Shown one piece after another: positions 32,182-39,901 of a stretch of 49,739 bases of DNA; position 1 is the stretch's first letter; each line of letters starts with the position of its first letter. The notes below the pieces were generated by a model. It ran no database searches, was not told the origin of the DNA, and saw nothing but the letters and a program-made list of their open reading frames with translations. The DNA lies in NCBI GenBank assembly GCA_015068135.1, contig SVLB01000017.1:1-49739 (forward strand). Reading direction: 5' to 3'. The translations under genes and the position numbers were made by a program. The DNA comes from Oscillospiraceae bacterium (GTDB lineage: Bacteria > Bacillota > Clostridia > Oscillospirales > Oscillospiraceae).

Positions 32182-33345
32182 TCAGTCGCACTTTTCGAAG
32201 ATGGCAGCTACGCCCTGACCGCCGCCGCAGCAGAAGGTAATGGCGCAGCGCTCAAAATCATTACGGGCGAAGATGCCGGCGGCCTTGGCGGCCAGGTTGA
32301 CACCGGTTGCGGAATAGGGATGCCCCAGCGCAATGGCGCCGCCGCGGATGTTCAGCTTCTCAATGGGGATGTTCAGCTCACGCTGGACACCCAGGGTCTG
32401 GGCGGCAAAGGCTTCGTTGCACTCGATAAAGTCAAAATCATTGATGGTCATGCCGTTGCGCTTCATAAGCTTACGCATGGCATTGACCGGACCAAGACCC
32501 ATGTACCGGGGATCCACACCGGTGGTGGCATAATCCACAAACCGCATCAGAGGCTTCAGGCCCATAGCCCGGGCCTTTTCCTCCTCCATCATGATGGCGG
32601 CAGAAGCACCGTCATTGAGGGGGGAGGCGTTACCGCCGGTGACCACACCGTCAGCCACGGGACGAAGGGTGGAAAGGATCTCCACGGTGGTGCCGGGACG
32701 CAGGATCTCATCCCGGTCGATCACAATGGGATCTGCCTTCTTCTGAGGCACGGTAATAGGAACGATGTGCTCGGGATAAAGGCCCTCCTCGTAGCCCTTC
32801 AGGGCCAGGGCCTGACTTCTTGCAGCATATTCGTCGCATTCCTCCCGGGTGATCCCCAAAAGCTTTGCCACATTTTCGGCAGTGGTCACCATGTTGGGAT
32901 TCCCGTACTGCTCAGGACTGGACAGCCTGGGGACGATGCTGATGCCGCCACCGGCATAGGGGTTGGAGGAGGTCACCAGGCGGACGGGCTTGGAGTCAAA
33001 CTCCACACCGCCGCACATATACACCTCGCCGTAGCCGCCCTTGATAAAGGTTCCTGCCAGGGTCAGACCGGTCAGGGCAGTGCCGCAGCCCCGGTTGATG
33101 GTAAGGCCGGGAACCTCCACAGGCAGACCCGAGGCCAGCCAGCCGTAACGGGCAGGGGTACGGGCTTCCGGGTTGTTACCCAGGAGCACATCATCGACCT
33201 CAGTTTCCCGGCCTTCCAGGCCGGCACGCTTCAATGCTTCCAGGATACAGGGCTTCAGCAGGTCCATTCTCTGAATGGTTTTGAATACGCCGCCTCGCTT
33301 ACCTACAGGAGTACGGACTGCAGAAACCAATACTGCGTTTTTCAT
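32182..33345 (-). CDS. Thiolase B (acetyl-CoA C-acyltransferase family)
   Basis: A 387-residue thiolase close to thiolase C throughout (both begin NAVLVSAVRTPVGK). The nucleophile Cys is in NRGCGTALTG, the His in LGHPYSATG and the second Cys in FCCGGGQG; all are intact. Two ATGs are possible, 33351 and 33345. The latter matches the paralogue start and has AAAGGA ten bases upstream. An inverted repeat (33365-33385) sits in the 54-base gap to thiolase A, the largest gap between any of the operon genes. Confidence 0.92.
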   Translation of the reverse strand: MKNAVLVSAVRTPVGKRGGVFKTIQRMDLLKPCILEALKRAGLEGRETEVDDVLLGNNPEARTPARYGWLASGLPVEVPGLTINRGCGTALTGLTLAGTFIKGGYGEVYMCGGVEFDSKPVRLVTSSNPYAGGGISIVPRLSSPEQYGNPNMVTTAENVAKLLGITREECDEYAARSQALALKGYEEGLYPEHIVPITVPQKKADPIVIDRDEILRPGTTVEILSTLRPVADGVVTGGNASPLNDGASAAIMMEEEKARAMGLKPLMRFVDYATTGVDPRYMGLGPVNAMRKLMKRNGMTINDFDFIECNEAFAAQTLGVQRELNIPIEKLNIRGGAIALGHPYSATGVNLAAKAAGIFARNDFERCAITFCCGGGQGVAAIFEKCD

Positions 33346-33364
33346 ACTCATTACATCCTTTCCT

Positions 33365-33385
33365 GACGGGGGCTGCGCCCCCGTC
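33365..33385. other. Intercistronic hairpin inside the acyl-CoA operon
   Basis: GACGGGGGC, loop TGC, GCCCCCGTC. Read on the minus (coding) strand it is not followed by a T tract, so it is unlikely to terminate. It may stabilise upstream mRNA or mark a processing point between thiolases A and B. Confidence 0.5.
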
Positions 33386-33399
33386 TTTATGAGGGTGGA

Positions 33400-34608
33400 T
33401 TATCTTCTCAGGTTCTCGATCAGCGTGGTTACGCCCTGGCCGCCGCCGCAGCAGGAGGAGAACAGACCGTAGCGACCGCCGCTGCGGGCCAGCTCCTTCA
33501 TGCAGAAGATACCGATTCTGGCGCCGGAAGCACCGTTGGGGTGACCGAAGGAAATGGCGCCGCCGTTGGGATTCCACTTGGCCTGGTCGATGCTCTTACC
33601 GGACTGGATCTCCATTTCACGGATCACGCCCAGGTTCTGAGCGGCAAAAGCCTCGTTACACTCGAATACATCGATATCGTCCACGGTCAGGCCGGCACGC
33701 TGGATCGCCAGCAGGTTGGAGTAGGCAGGACCGATACCCATCAGACGGGGCTCAACACCTACGTCAGCACCGGTGACCCAACGGGCATAGGGCTCATAGC
33801 CCAGCTCCTTAGCCTTCTCGGCAGTCATCATCAGCACGAAGGCGGCGCCGTCGTTGAGGCCGGAAGCATTACCGGCAGTGGTAACGGAGGTCTCGGTGCC
33901 ACGGACAGTGCGCAGCTTTGCCAGGGCTTCCATAGTAGTGGTGGGACGCAGATGCTCGTCCTTGTCCACGATGATCTCGGGGGTCTTCTTGGTGGCAGGG
34001 ATCACCACGGGGGCGATCTCCTCCAGGAAGTAGCCCTTCTCGGTGGAGGCGGCGGCACGCATCTGGCTGCGGTAAGCAAATTCGTCACAGGCCTCACGGG
34101 AGATATTCCACTTCTCGGCCATGATGTCGGAGATCTCAATCATGGAAGCACGCTGCTTGGGATCGGAGTGGATGATGGAGATGCAGGCCTGGGGGCCAAG
34201 GCCCTTGTAGGGCTCAACGAAGGTGGAGTACTTCACGACCTTCTGGCTGTGGGATTCCATACCGCCGGCAATGATCACATCGGCAGCACCGGCCAGGATC
34301 TTCCAGGCGGCGTGGTTGATGGAGTCGATGGCGGAGCCGCACTGCATTTCCACGAAGGAAGCGGAGGTCTCAAAGGGCAGGCCGGCAGCCATGGTGATGT
34401 AACGGGCAGGGCTCCAGCTATGGCCATCGGTACCGGCAGAGCCACAGATCACGGAGTCCACCTTGCCGCCCTTTTCCAGGATACCGGTCTTGGCGACCAG
34501 GGACTTGACCACGTGAGCTGCCAGCTGGGAGGAGGCGAAGGTCTTCAGGCTACCGCCCATCTTGCCAAAGGGGGTACGCATACCGTCAACAAATACTACT
34601 TCTCTCAT
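33400..34608 (-). CDS. Thiolase A (acetyl-CoA C-acyltransferase family)
   Basis: A 402-residue thiolase from a different branch than B and C. The nucleophile is in EMQCGSAIDS, the His motif is the more usual FGHPNGASG, and the second Cys is in SCCGGGQG. The ATG at 34608 is used (AAAGGTGG eight bases upstream). Earlier in-frame GTG/ATG codons at 34620 and 34614 sit on that site. The gene lies 21 bases after the fused dehydrogenase, which would supply its 3-oxoacyl-CoA substrate. Confidence 0.93.
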   Translation of the reverse strand: MREVVFVDGMRTPFGKMGGSLKTFASSQLAAHVVKSLVAKTGILEKGGKVDSVICGSAGTDGHSWSPARYITMAAGLPFETSASFVEMQCGSAIDSINHAAWKILAGAADVIIAGGMESHSQKVVKYSTFVEPYKGLGPQACISIIHSDPKQRASMIEISDIMAEKWNISREACDEFAYRSQMRAAASTEKGYFLEEIAPVVIPATKKTPEIIVDKDEHLRPTTTMEALAKLRTVRGTETSVTTAGNASGLNDGAAFVLMMTAEKAKELGYEPYARWVTGADVGVEPRLMGIGPAYSNLLAIQRAGLTVDDIDVFECNEAFAAQNLGVIREMEIQSGKSIDQAKWNPNGGAISFGHPNGASGARIGIFCMKELARSGGRYGLFSSCCGGGQGVTTLIENLRR

Positions 34609-34629
34609 GTTCATTTCCACCTTTCAAAA

Positions 34630-36390
34630 TTATACATAATCATAGAAGCCGTGGCCGGTCTTGCGACCCAGCTTGTTTTCCTTGACCATCTGCTCGTAAA
34701 TATCGTACATATCGGGCTTTTCGCCGGTACGCTCGTAGGTTGCCTTCATCATGGTAAAGCTCAGGTCGATACCGGTCAGATCGTTCATGCGGAACACGCC
34801 CATCTTATGATTGAAGCCAAACTCCAGGGCGGTATCCACCTCCTGGGCGGTGCAGTAGCCGTTCTGCACCAGGTACTTGGCTCTCTGGCTCAGGCCTGCC
34901 ACCAGGTAGTTGCCGGCAAAGCCCGCGATCTCCTTCTTCTGCCAGATGGGCATCTTGCCCATACGCTTGGCAAGCTTGAAAATGGCGCCTGCGGTCTCGG
35001 TGCTGGTGTGAGGACCCTGCACCACCTCCACAAACTTCATGACCAGGGCAGGGTTGTAGAAGTGCATATTGCAAAGCCGGGAGGGATCTTCCATGCAGTC
35101 GGCAAACAAAGAGGAAACCATATAGCTGGAGTTGGTGGCAATGATGCAATCCTTACGGATCAGCTTGTCCAGCTGACGGATCACACTGGCCTTCACGTCC
35201 TTGACCTCAATGATGGCCTCGATGACACAGTCCACATCCTTAACAGCCGCTTCCAGGTCGCCCACAATGTGGAAACGGGACTCTGCCTCGGCAACCTGAG
35301 CCTCGGTCATACGACCCTTGGCGATCCGGCCTGCCATGTACTCCTTTTCCCACTTGTCAACAGCTTCCAGAACCTCGGGCTTCAGGTCGTAAACGGTTGC
35401 ATCCACACCGCAGATAGCGGCGCACAGGGCGATCTGACGGCCCATGAGACCACCGCCGATGACGGCGATCTTGTTCAGATCCCGGTAGGGGGTCACATCG
35501 ATCACTTCGCTGGCGGGTGCTTCGCCATTGGGGTTCGTGCGGTAATCGTAGAAGCCGATGCCGGTCTTGCGGCCCAGCTTGTTTTCCTTGACCATCTGCT
35601 CGTACACATCGTACATATCGGGCTTCTTGCCGGTTCTTTCGTATCGGGTCTTCATCATGGTGAAGCCCAGGTCAATACCGGTCAGATCGTTCATGCGGAA
35701 AGTGCCCATCTTATGATTGAAGCCGTATTCCTGGGCAGTATCCACTTCCTGGGGGGTGCAATAGCCGTTTTCCACCAGGTATCTCGCGCGCTCGATCAGA
35801 CCGCCAATGAGATAGTTGCCGGCGAAGCCCGCGATCTCCTTCTTCTGCCAGATGGGCTTCTTTTCCATCTTCAGAGCCAGATCGTAGACAGCCTGGGCGG
35901 TCTCGGTGCTGGTGTGGGGGCCCTGGACCACTTCCACGAACTTCATGACAAGAGCGGGATTGTAGAAGTGCATATTGCAGAGCCGGGAGGGATCCTCCAT
36001 GCAGTCGGCAAAGAGAGAGGAGACCATAGCGCTGGAGTTGGTGGCAATGATGCAATCCTTGCGGATCAGCTTGTCCAGCTGACGGATCACACTGGCCTTG
36101 ACCTCCTGGACCTCGATGATCGCCTCAATGACGCAGTCCACATCCTTGACGGCTTCTGCCAGGTCGCCCACAATGTGGAAACGGGACTCTGCCTCGGCAA
36201 CCTGAGCCTCGGTCATACGGCCCTTGGCGATCCGGCCTGCCATATACTCCTTTTCCCACTTGTCAACGGCCTCCAGCACCTCGGGCTTCAGGTCGTAAAC
36301 GGTGGCATCCACGCCGTGGATGGATGCACACAGGGCGATCTGACGGCCCATCAGGCCGCCGCCAATGACGGCAATTTTTTTGATTTCCAT
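34630..36390 (-). CDS. Double 3-hydroxyacyl-CoA dehydrogenase: two near-identical fused copies
   Basis: A 586-residue protein made of two complete HBD/FadB-type 3-hydroxyacyl-CoA dehydrogenases in tandem (residues 4-283 and 306-586), joined by a 22-residue Pro/Glu-rich linker. Each copy has the NAD motif IGGGLMGRQ, the catalytic His in NMHFYNPALVMKFVEVV and the C-terminal dimer domain ending GRKTG.GFYDY. Long blocks, for example residues 28-77 and the matching part of copy 2, are identical, and the DNA is also nearly identical (35542-36381 against 34630-35475). A single-copy enzyme normally dimerises, so the fusion may be an intramolecular dimer. Oxidises 3-hydroxyacyl-CoA with NAD for the thiolases downstream. 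Confidence 0.93.
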   Translation of the reverse strand: MEIKKIAVIGGGLMGRQIALCASIHGVDATVYDLKPEVLEAVDKWEKEYMAGRIAKGRMTEAQVAEAESRFHIVGDLAEAVKDVDCVIEAIIEVQEVKASVIRQLDKLIRKDCIIATNSSAMVSSLFADCMEDPSRLCNMHFYNPALVMKFVEVVQGPHTSTETAQAVYDLALKMEKKPIWQKKEIAGFAGNYLIGGLIERARYLVENGYCTPQEVDTAQEYGFNHKMGTFRMNDLTGIDLGFTMMKTRYERTGKKPDMYDVYEQMVKENKLGRKTGIGFYDYRTNPNGEAPASEVIDVTPYRDLNKIAVIGGGLMGRQIALCAAICGVDATVYDLKPEVLEAVDKWEKEYMAGRIAKGRMTEAQVAEAESRFHIVGDLEAAVKDVDCVIEAIIEVKDVKASVIRQLDKLIRKDCIIATNSSYMVSSLFADCMEDPSRLCNMHFYNPALVMKFVEVVQGPHTSTETAGAIFKLAKRMGKMPIWQKKEIAGFAGNYLVAGLSQRAKYLVQNGYCTAQEVDTALEFGFNHKMGVFRMNDLTGIDLSFTMMKATYERTGEKPDMYDIYEQMVKENKLGRKTGHGFYDYV

Positions 36391-36407
36391 AAAAATTCCT
36401 CTCCTTT

Positions 36408-37601
36408 TTATCGGACTGCGCCGCTTTGACGCAGAGAATCAATGGTTTCCTGGGTGTAGCCCAGTTCCTGCATAATGGCATCGGTGGAAGAACCGATGGC
36501 AGGGGCAATCTTGGTAGTCAGCTCACCCACAGAGTCCATTTCAATGGGGCTGCGGGGCATAATATCGGTATTTCCGCTGGGGAAATCAACCTTCTCCAAA
36601 TAGCCGTTGGCCCAGGCCTGGGGGTCTGTTGCCAGGTCGGCATAGTGACCCATGCGGATCAGGGGGATATCCAGCTCCTTGGCCCGGGGCAGCCAATAGG
36701 TAGAGGGCTTTTCCAGCATGGCCTTGCGCATGGTCTCGTAAAGCTCTGCCCGCTTAGTATAGCGGTCCGGGTCGGACAGCAGGTCCTCCCGTCCGATCAT
36801 TTGCAGGATCAGATCGTTCAGCGCCGCATTGTAGCCGGAAATAAAGACCCATTCCCCGTCGGCACATTCATAGCTGCCGGCAGGGGACGCCCAGTCCACT
36901 CGCTTACGGGGGTATTTGCCGCCAAAGGGAGGCTGGGAGATGATTGCCATGGTACCCATGGTAAAAATACTGTTATGGAACAGACCGGAGCGGACATAGT
37001 CACCGGTGCCGGTATGCTCTCTGCGGTACAGTGCCGCGCAGATCTCGCCCATGAGCATATAGCCCGTGACCGTATCGCCCATGCTGAAGGGGGCTTCCGT
37101 GGGCAGATAGTCCTCGCGCGCAACCGCCTGGTCCCGCAAAAAGCCGCCTCTTGCCCAGAAGGCACTGGTGTCGAAGGCGCGCATATCCTTGTCGGGGCCT
37201 TCCTCGCCGTAGCCCAGGACGATGCCGTAGACCAGCCGGGGATATTTCTCCTTCAGGTCCTCATAGGAAAGGCCCAGCTTCTTCAGCGCCTTGGGTCGGG
37301 TATTGGTGATCAATACATCTGCGGTGGCAAGGAGTTTGTGGAAGGCTTCCATACCCTCAGGCGTTTTCAGGTTCAGGGCAATGTGCCGCTTGCCGGAGTT
37401 ATAGATATCAAATACGGGGTTTTCCTTTTCCGTAAACCGGGTCCGGTTATAGTTCAGGCCGGTCTGCCGCCAGCCGTCACCCTCGGGCCGCTCCACCTTG
37501 ATGACCTCCGCGCCCAGGTCTGCCAAAAGCCGACCGCACACGGGAGCCGCCACAAAGGTGGAAAAGTCGATCACACGGACCCCTTCCAAAGGTTTTCTCA
37601 T
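36408..37601 (-). CDS. Family III (CaiB/BaiF-type) CoA-transferase 2
   Basis: A 397-residue class III CoA-transferase, which moves CoA between carboxylic acids. The start has the family's IDFSTFVAAPVCGRLLADLGA-like nucleotide/CoA segment. The catalytic Asp is in SMGDTVTGYMLMGE. The block GPDKDMRAFDTSAFWARGG resembles CoA-transferases for 2-hydroxy and aryl acids of Clostridia (HadA/FldA-like). The ATG overlaps the stop codon of CoA-transferase 1 (ATGA), so the two are made together and may form a heterodimer. It lies 17 bases upstream of the double dehydrogenase. Confidence 0.92.
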   Translation of the reverse strand: MRKPLEGVRVIDFSTFVAAPVCGRLLADLGAEVIKVERPEGDGWRQTGLNYNRTRFTEKENPVFDIYNSGKRHIALNLKTPEGMEAFHKLLATADVLITNTRPKALKKLGLSYEDLKEKYPRLVYGIVLGYGEEGPDKDMRAFDTSAFWARGGFLRDQAVAREDYLPTEAPFSMGDTVTGYMLMGEICAALYRREHTGTGDYVRSGLFHNSIFTMGTMAIISQPPFGGKYPRKRVDWASPAGSYECADGEWVFISGYNAALNDLILQMIGREDLLSDPDRYTKRAELYETMRKAMLEKPSTYWLPRAKELDIPLIRMGHYADLATDPQAWANGYLEKVDFPSGNTDIMPRSPIEMDSVGELTTKIAPAIGSSTDAIMQELGYTQETIDSLRQSGAVR

Positions 37602-38827
37602 TTTGCGCCCTCCTTGGCCGCCACCGCAGCACCGGAGGCCAGCATGGCTTCGATCTGCTCCGGGGTGTAGCCCAGGTCAGCCAGGATCCGGGCGGTGTGG
37701 GCACCGATGGGGGGTGCGGGTACCGTCTTGGGCGGTGTGCAGGAGTCCATCTCAATGGGGCTTGCGGGCATCACATCGGTATTGCCGTTGGGGAAGGTGA
37801 CATGCTCCACATAGCCGTTGGCCCAAGCCTGGGGATCTTCGGAGATGTCGCTGAAATGGCACATCCGGACCAGGGTCACATCCTCCTGCTTTGCCAGATC
37901 CAGCCAGTAGGTGGAGGGCTGGGTCAGGAAGGCGGCCTTGAAGATATCATAGATCTTCTGCCGGTTTTTCCAGCGGTTGCCAGGCTGGAAGAATTCCTCC
38001 TCCATCAGTTCGGGGTGACCGATCATCTTGCAGACCTTGGGGGTATGTACCGCGGCATTGGCCAAGGTAAAGTAGACCCACTCGCCATCAGCACATTCGT
38101 AGCTGCCCGCAGGGGCGCCCAGGTCCACACGGGAGGCAGGATACTTCCGGCCAAAGGGCTTCTGGGTGACGATGGCCATGGTACCAAAGCAGAATACACC
38201 GTTGTGGTACAGGGTAGAGCGCACACAGTCGCCCTTGCCGGTACGGGTGCGGTTGAACAGGGCCGTAGAGATCTCCGCCAAAAGCAGATAGCCCGTTGCG
38301 GTGTCGCCCACGCTGGAGGGCTGGGAAACGGGATAATACTCGCTGGTCAGAGGCCCCATATCCCGGAGGAAGCCGCCGCGGGACCAGAACGCGGTGGTGT
38401 CGAAGGCGGGCAGATCCTTGTCGGGTCCCTTGGCACCGTATCCCAGGATAATGGCATAAACCAGACGGGGGTACTGCTCCTTCAGGGTCTCATAGTCCAG
38501 TTTCAGCTTGGCAAGGCTCTGGGGACGGGTATTGGTGAGGAACACATCCGCCTCTGCCAGCAGCTTGTGCATTGCCTGCATACCCTCGGGGGTCTTCAGA
38601 TTCAGGGCAATGTGCTTTTTGCCGGTGTTGTAAATGTCGAACACGGGATTCTCGTCGTAGTTGAACCGGGGCAGATAAGAAACGCCGGTATTGCGCCAGT
38701 TATCGCCTGTGGGAGGCTCCACCTTAATGACCTCTGCACCCAGGTCAGCCAGCATACGGCCAACCACAGGTGCGGCCACATAGGTAGCCAGCTCTACGAC
38801 TTTGATTCCGGATAAGGGACCGCTCAT
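37598..38827 (-). CDS. Family III (CaiB/BaiF-type) CoA-transferase 1, first gene of the operon
   Basis: A 409-residue class III CoA-transferase homologous throughout to the next gene (VELATYVAAPVVGRMLADLG; catalytic Asp in SVGDTATGYLLLAE; GPDKDLPAFDTTAFWSRGG). The start at 38827 has AAGGAGG six bases upstream; the in-frame extension to 38851 is rejected. As first gene under the operon promoter it probably activates the incoming acid by CoA transfer, replacing an ATP-dependent ligase, none of which is present. Substrate unknown. Confidence 0.93.
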   Translation of the reverse strand: MSGPLSGIKVVELATYVAAPVVGRMLADLGAEVIKVEPPTGDNWRNTGVSYLPRFNYDENPVFDIYNTGKKHIALNLKTPEGMQAMHKLLAEADVFLTNTRPQSLAKLKLDYETLKEQYPRLVYAIILGYGAKGPDKDLPAFDTTAFWSRGGFLRDMGPLTSEYYPVSQPSSVGDTATGYLLLAEISTALFNRTRTGKGDCVRSTLYHNGVFCFGTMAIVTQKPFGRKYPASRVDLGAPAGSYECADGEWVYFTLANAAVHTPKVCKMIGHPELMEEEFFQPGNRWKNRQKIYDIFKAAFLTQPSTYWLDLAKQEDVTLVRMCHFSDISEDPQAWANGYVEHVTFPNGNTDVMPASPIEMDSCTPPKTVPAPPIGAHTARILADLGYTPEQIEAMLASGAAVAAKEGAK

Positions 38828-38867
38828 AATCGTCCTCCTTGCATTTTGCATATTTTAAGACATGCTA

Positions 38868-38896
38868 ATTATAAAAACCCAAGGCAATAAAGTCAA
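38868..38896 (-). promoter_or_regulatory. Promoter of the acyl-CoA operon
   Basis: Minus strand: TTGACT (38891-38896), exactly 17 bases, TATAAT (38868-38873), giving a leader of about 33 bases. No other convincing promoter was seen inside the 12-gene run. The AT-rich stretch 38897-39018 holds nothing else I can identify. Confidence 0.75.
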
Positions 38897-39018
38897 CGCA
38901 AAAAAGCAAATATTGTGCAATTTTACATTCTGAACGAATTTCCAAAAAATAAAAAAATATCAAAGGAAAATATTTGTGAAAGATGCCCATACAGCCAAAT
39001 AATAGGCAACCGCAAGGT

Positions 39019-39048
39019 AAAAAAAGAACGGCCCGAAGGCCGTTCCTT
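39019..39048 (-). terminator. Terminator of the zinc-ribbon gene
   Basis: The stem GAACGGCC (39026-39033), loop CGAA, GGCCGTTC (39038-39045) is followed on the minus strand by seven T residues (complement of 39019-39025). It lies 11 bases after the stop codon. Confidence 0.85.
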
Positions 39049-39058
39049 GAAGTCCATA

Positions 39059-39748
39059 TCAGTTGACAAACAGATGGGCTCTCTTATTGAAGTAAGTGGT
39101 GTTGATGCAGATCATGATCACAGAGCCAATACCGCTGGCGACCACAGAGCTGGCATCCAGCTCCGCGCCGATGACAGCCATAGCCACCACCAGATAGAGG
39201 ATGTTCACTGCAGCAACCAGGATGTACAAAGTGTTGAGCATCTTGGGGCCGTCCTTACGGAAAGCAGACAGACGGAATCTGGCGTAGACACCCAAGGCAG
39301 CCAGACCCAGGCAGGCAATACCCATGATGATATCCACGATCTGCAGGCCGTCAAAATAACGGTAAACAAGATCTGCGTTGTAGTATTGCGCGCCGGTCAG
39401 GGCCATGATGCCGGAAATGGCATTGAGAACAGCACCGGCAAACAGTGCAAAGTAGATCAAAAACTTATACCAAGCCATACCCTGCACTGCCACATACTGA
39501 GGCTGACCGTACTGGGGGGCCTGACCGTACTGAGGAGGCTGATTGTACTGAGGAGGCTGATTGTACTGGGGCTGCTGGTTGTACTGGGGAGGCTGATTGT
39601 ACTGAGGCTGCTGATTGTACTGAGGAGCCTGGTTGTACTGGGGAGCCTGATTGTACTGGGGCTGCTGAGGCTGGCCCATGGATGCACCGCAGTTGGGGCA
39701 GAACTGAGTTCCGTCGGCTACGGATGCGCCACAATTGTTGCAAAACAT
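39059..39748 (-). CDS. Zinc-ribbon, PQYNQ-repeat, multi-pass membrane protein
   Basis: A 229-residue protein. Residues 3-20 form a zinc ribbon with two CxxC pairs (CNNC, CPNC). Residues 30-85 are a low-complexity run of nine PQY[N/G]Q hexapeptide units. The rest (about 92-229) is membrane domain with four predicted helices. The ribbon plus disordered Pro/Gln/Tyr linker plus membrane layout is common in Firmicutes proteins of unknown role (DUF4190/TM2-like neighbours). The zinc ribbon should face the cytoplasm. It has a perfect consensus promoter and its own terminator, so it may be abundant. Confidence 0.8.
   Translation of the reverse strand: MFCNNCGASVADGTQFCPNCGASMGQPQQPQYNQAPQYNQAPQYNQQPQYNQPPQYNQQPQYNQPPQYNQPPQYGQAPQYGQPQYVAVQGMAWYKFLIYFALFAGAVLNAISGIMALTGAQYYNADLVYRYFDGLQIVDIIMGIACLGLAALGVYARFRLSAFRKDGPKMLNTLYILVAAVNILYLVVAMAVIGAELDASSVVASGIGSVIMICINTTYFNKRAHLFVN
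39494..39661. repeat. 18-bp tandem coding repeat (PQYNQ units)
   Basis: About nine tandem copies of an 18-base unit encoding PQY[N/G]Q[A/P/Q]. It is prone to length variation by slippage. Reading frames on the other strand in this stretch are by-products of the repeat. Confidence 0.8.
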
Positions 39749-39795
39749 AATGGATCTCCTTTCTATTTTGAACAGACTATGTCCAAGTTGTGACT

Positions 39796-39824
39796 ATTAT
39801 ATAAAGAATTGACCGCAGTGTCAA
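39796..39824 (-). promoter_or_regulatory. Consensus promoter of the zinc-ribbon gene
   Basis: Minus strand: TTGACA (39819-39824), 17 bases, TATAAT (39796-39801), a perfect sigma-A match. The leader to the ATG at 39748 is about 40 bases and contains AAAGGAGA as ribosome site. Confidence 0.85.
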
Positions 39825-39843
39825 TAACCAGAATGGGAAATAT

Positions 39844-39872
39844 TTGACACCCATGGCATTGTGCGATATAAT
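39844..39872 (+). promoter_or_regulatory. Consensus promoter of the DMT transporter gene
   Basis: TTGACA (39844-39849), 17 bases, TATAAT (39867-39872), also a perfect match. Its -35 box lies only 19 bases from that of the divergent zinc-ribbon promoter. Confidence 0.85.
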
Positions 39873-39901
39873 CTGTTAAAACCTTTTTGTGAGGAAGTTT
39901 T

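Noticed and set aside
26202..36429. Long plus-strand frames (up to 962 codons) opposite the acyl-CoA operon
   Set aside because: They run antisense to genes with complete enzyme motifs, show Gly/His/Leu-rich shadow composition, and the duplicated blocks in one of them simply mirror the duplicated dehydrogenase.
39494..39661. CRISPR-like array
   Set aside because: The 18-base units are contiguous, in frame with the zinc-ribbon gene, and have no spacers.
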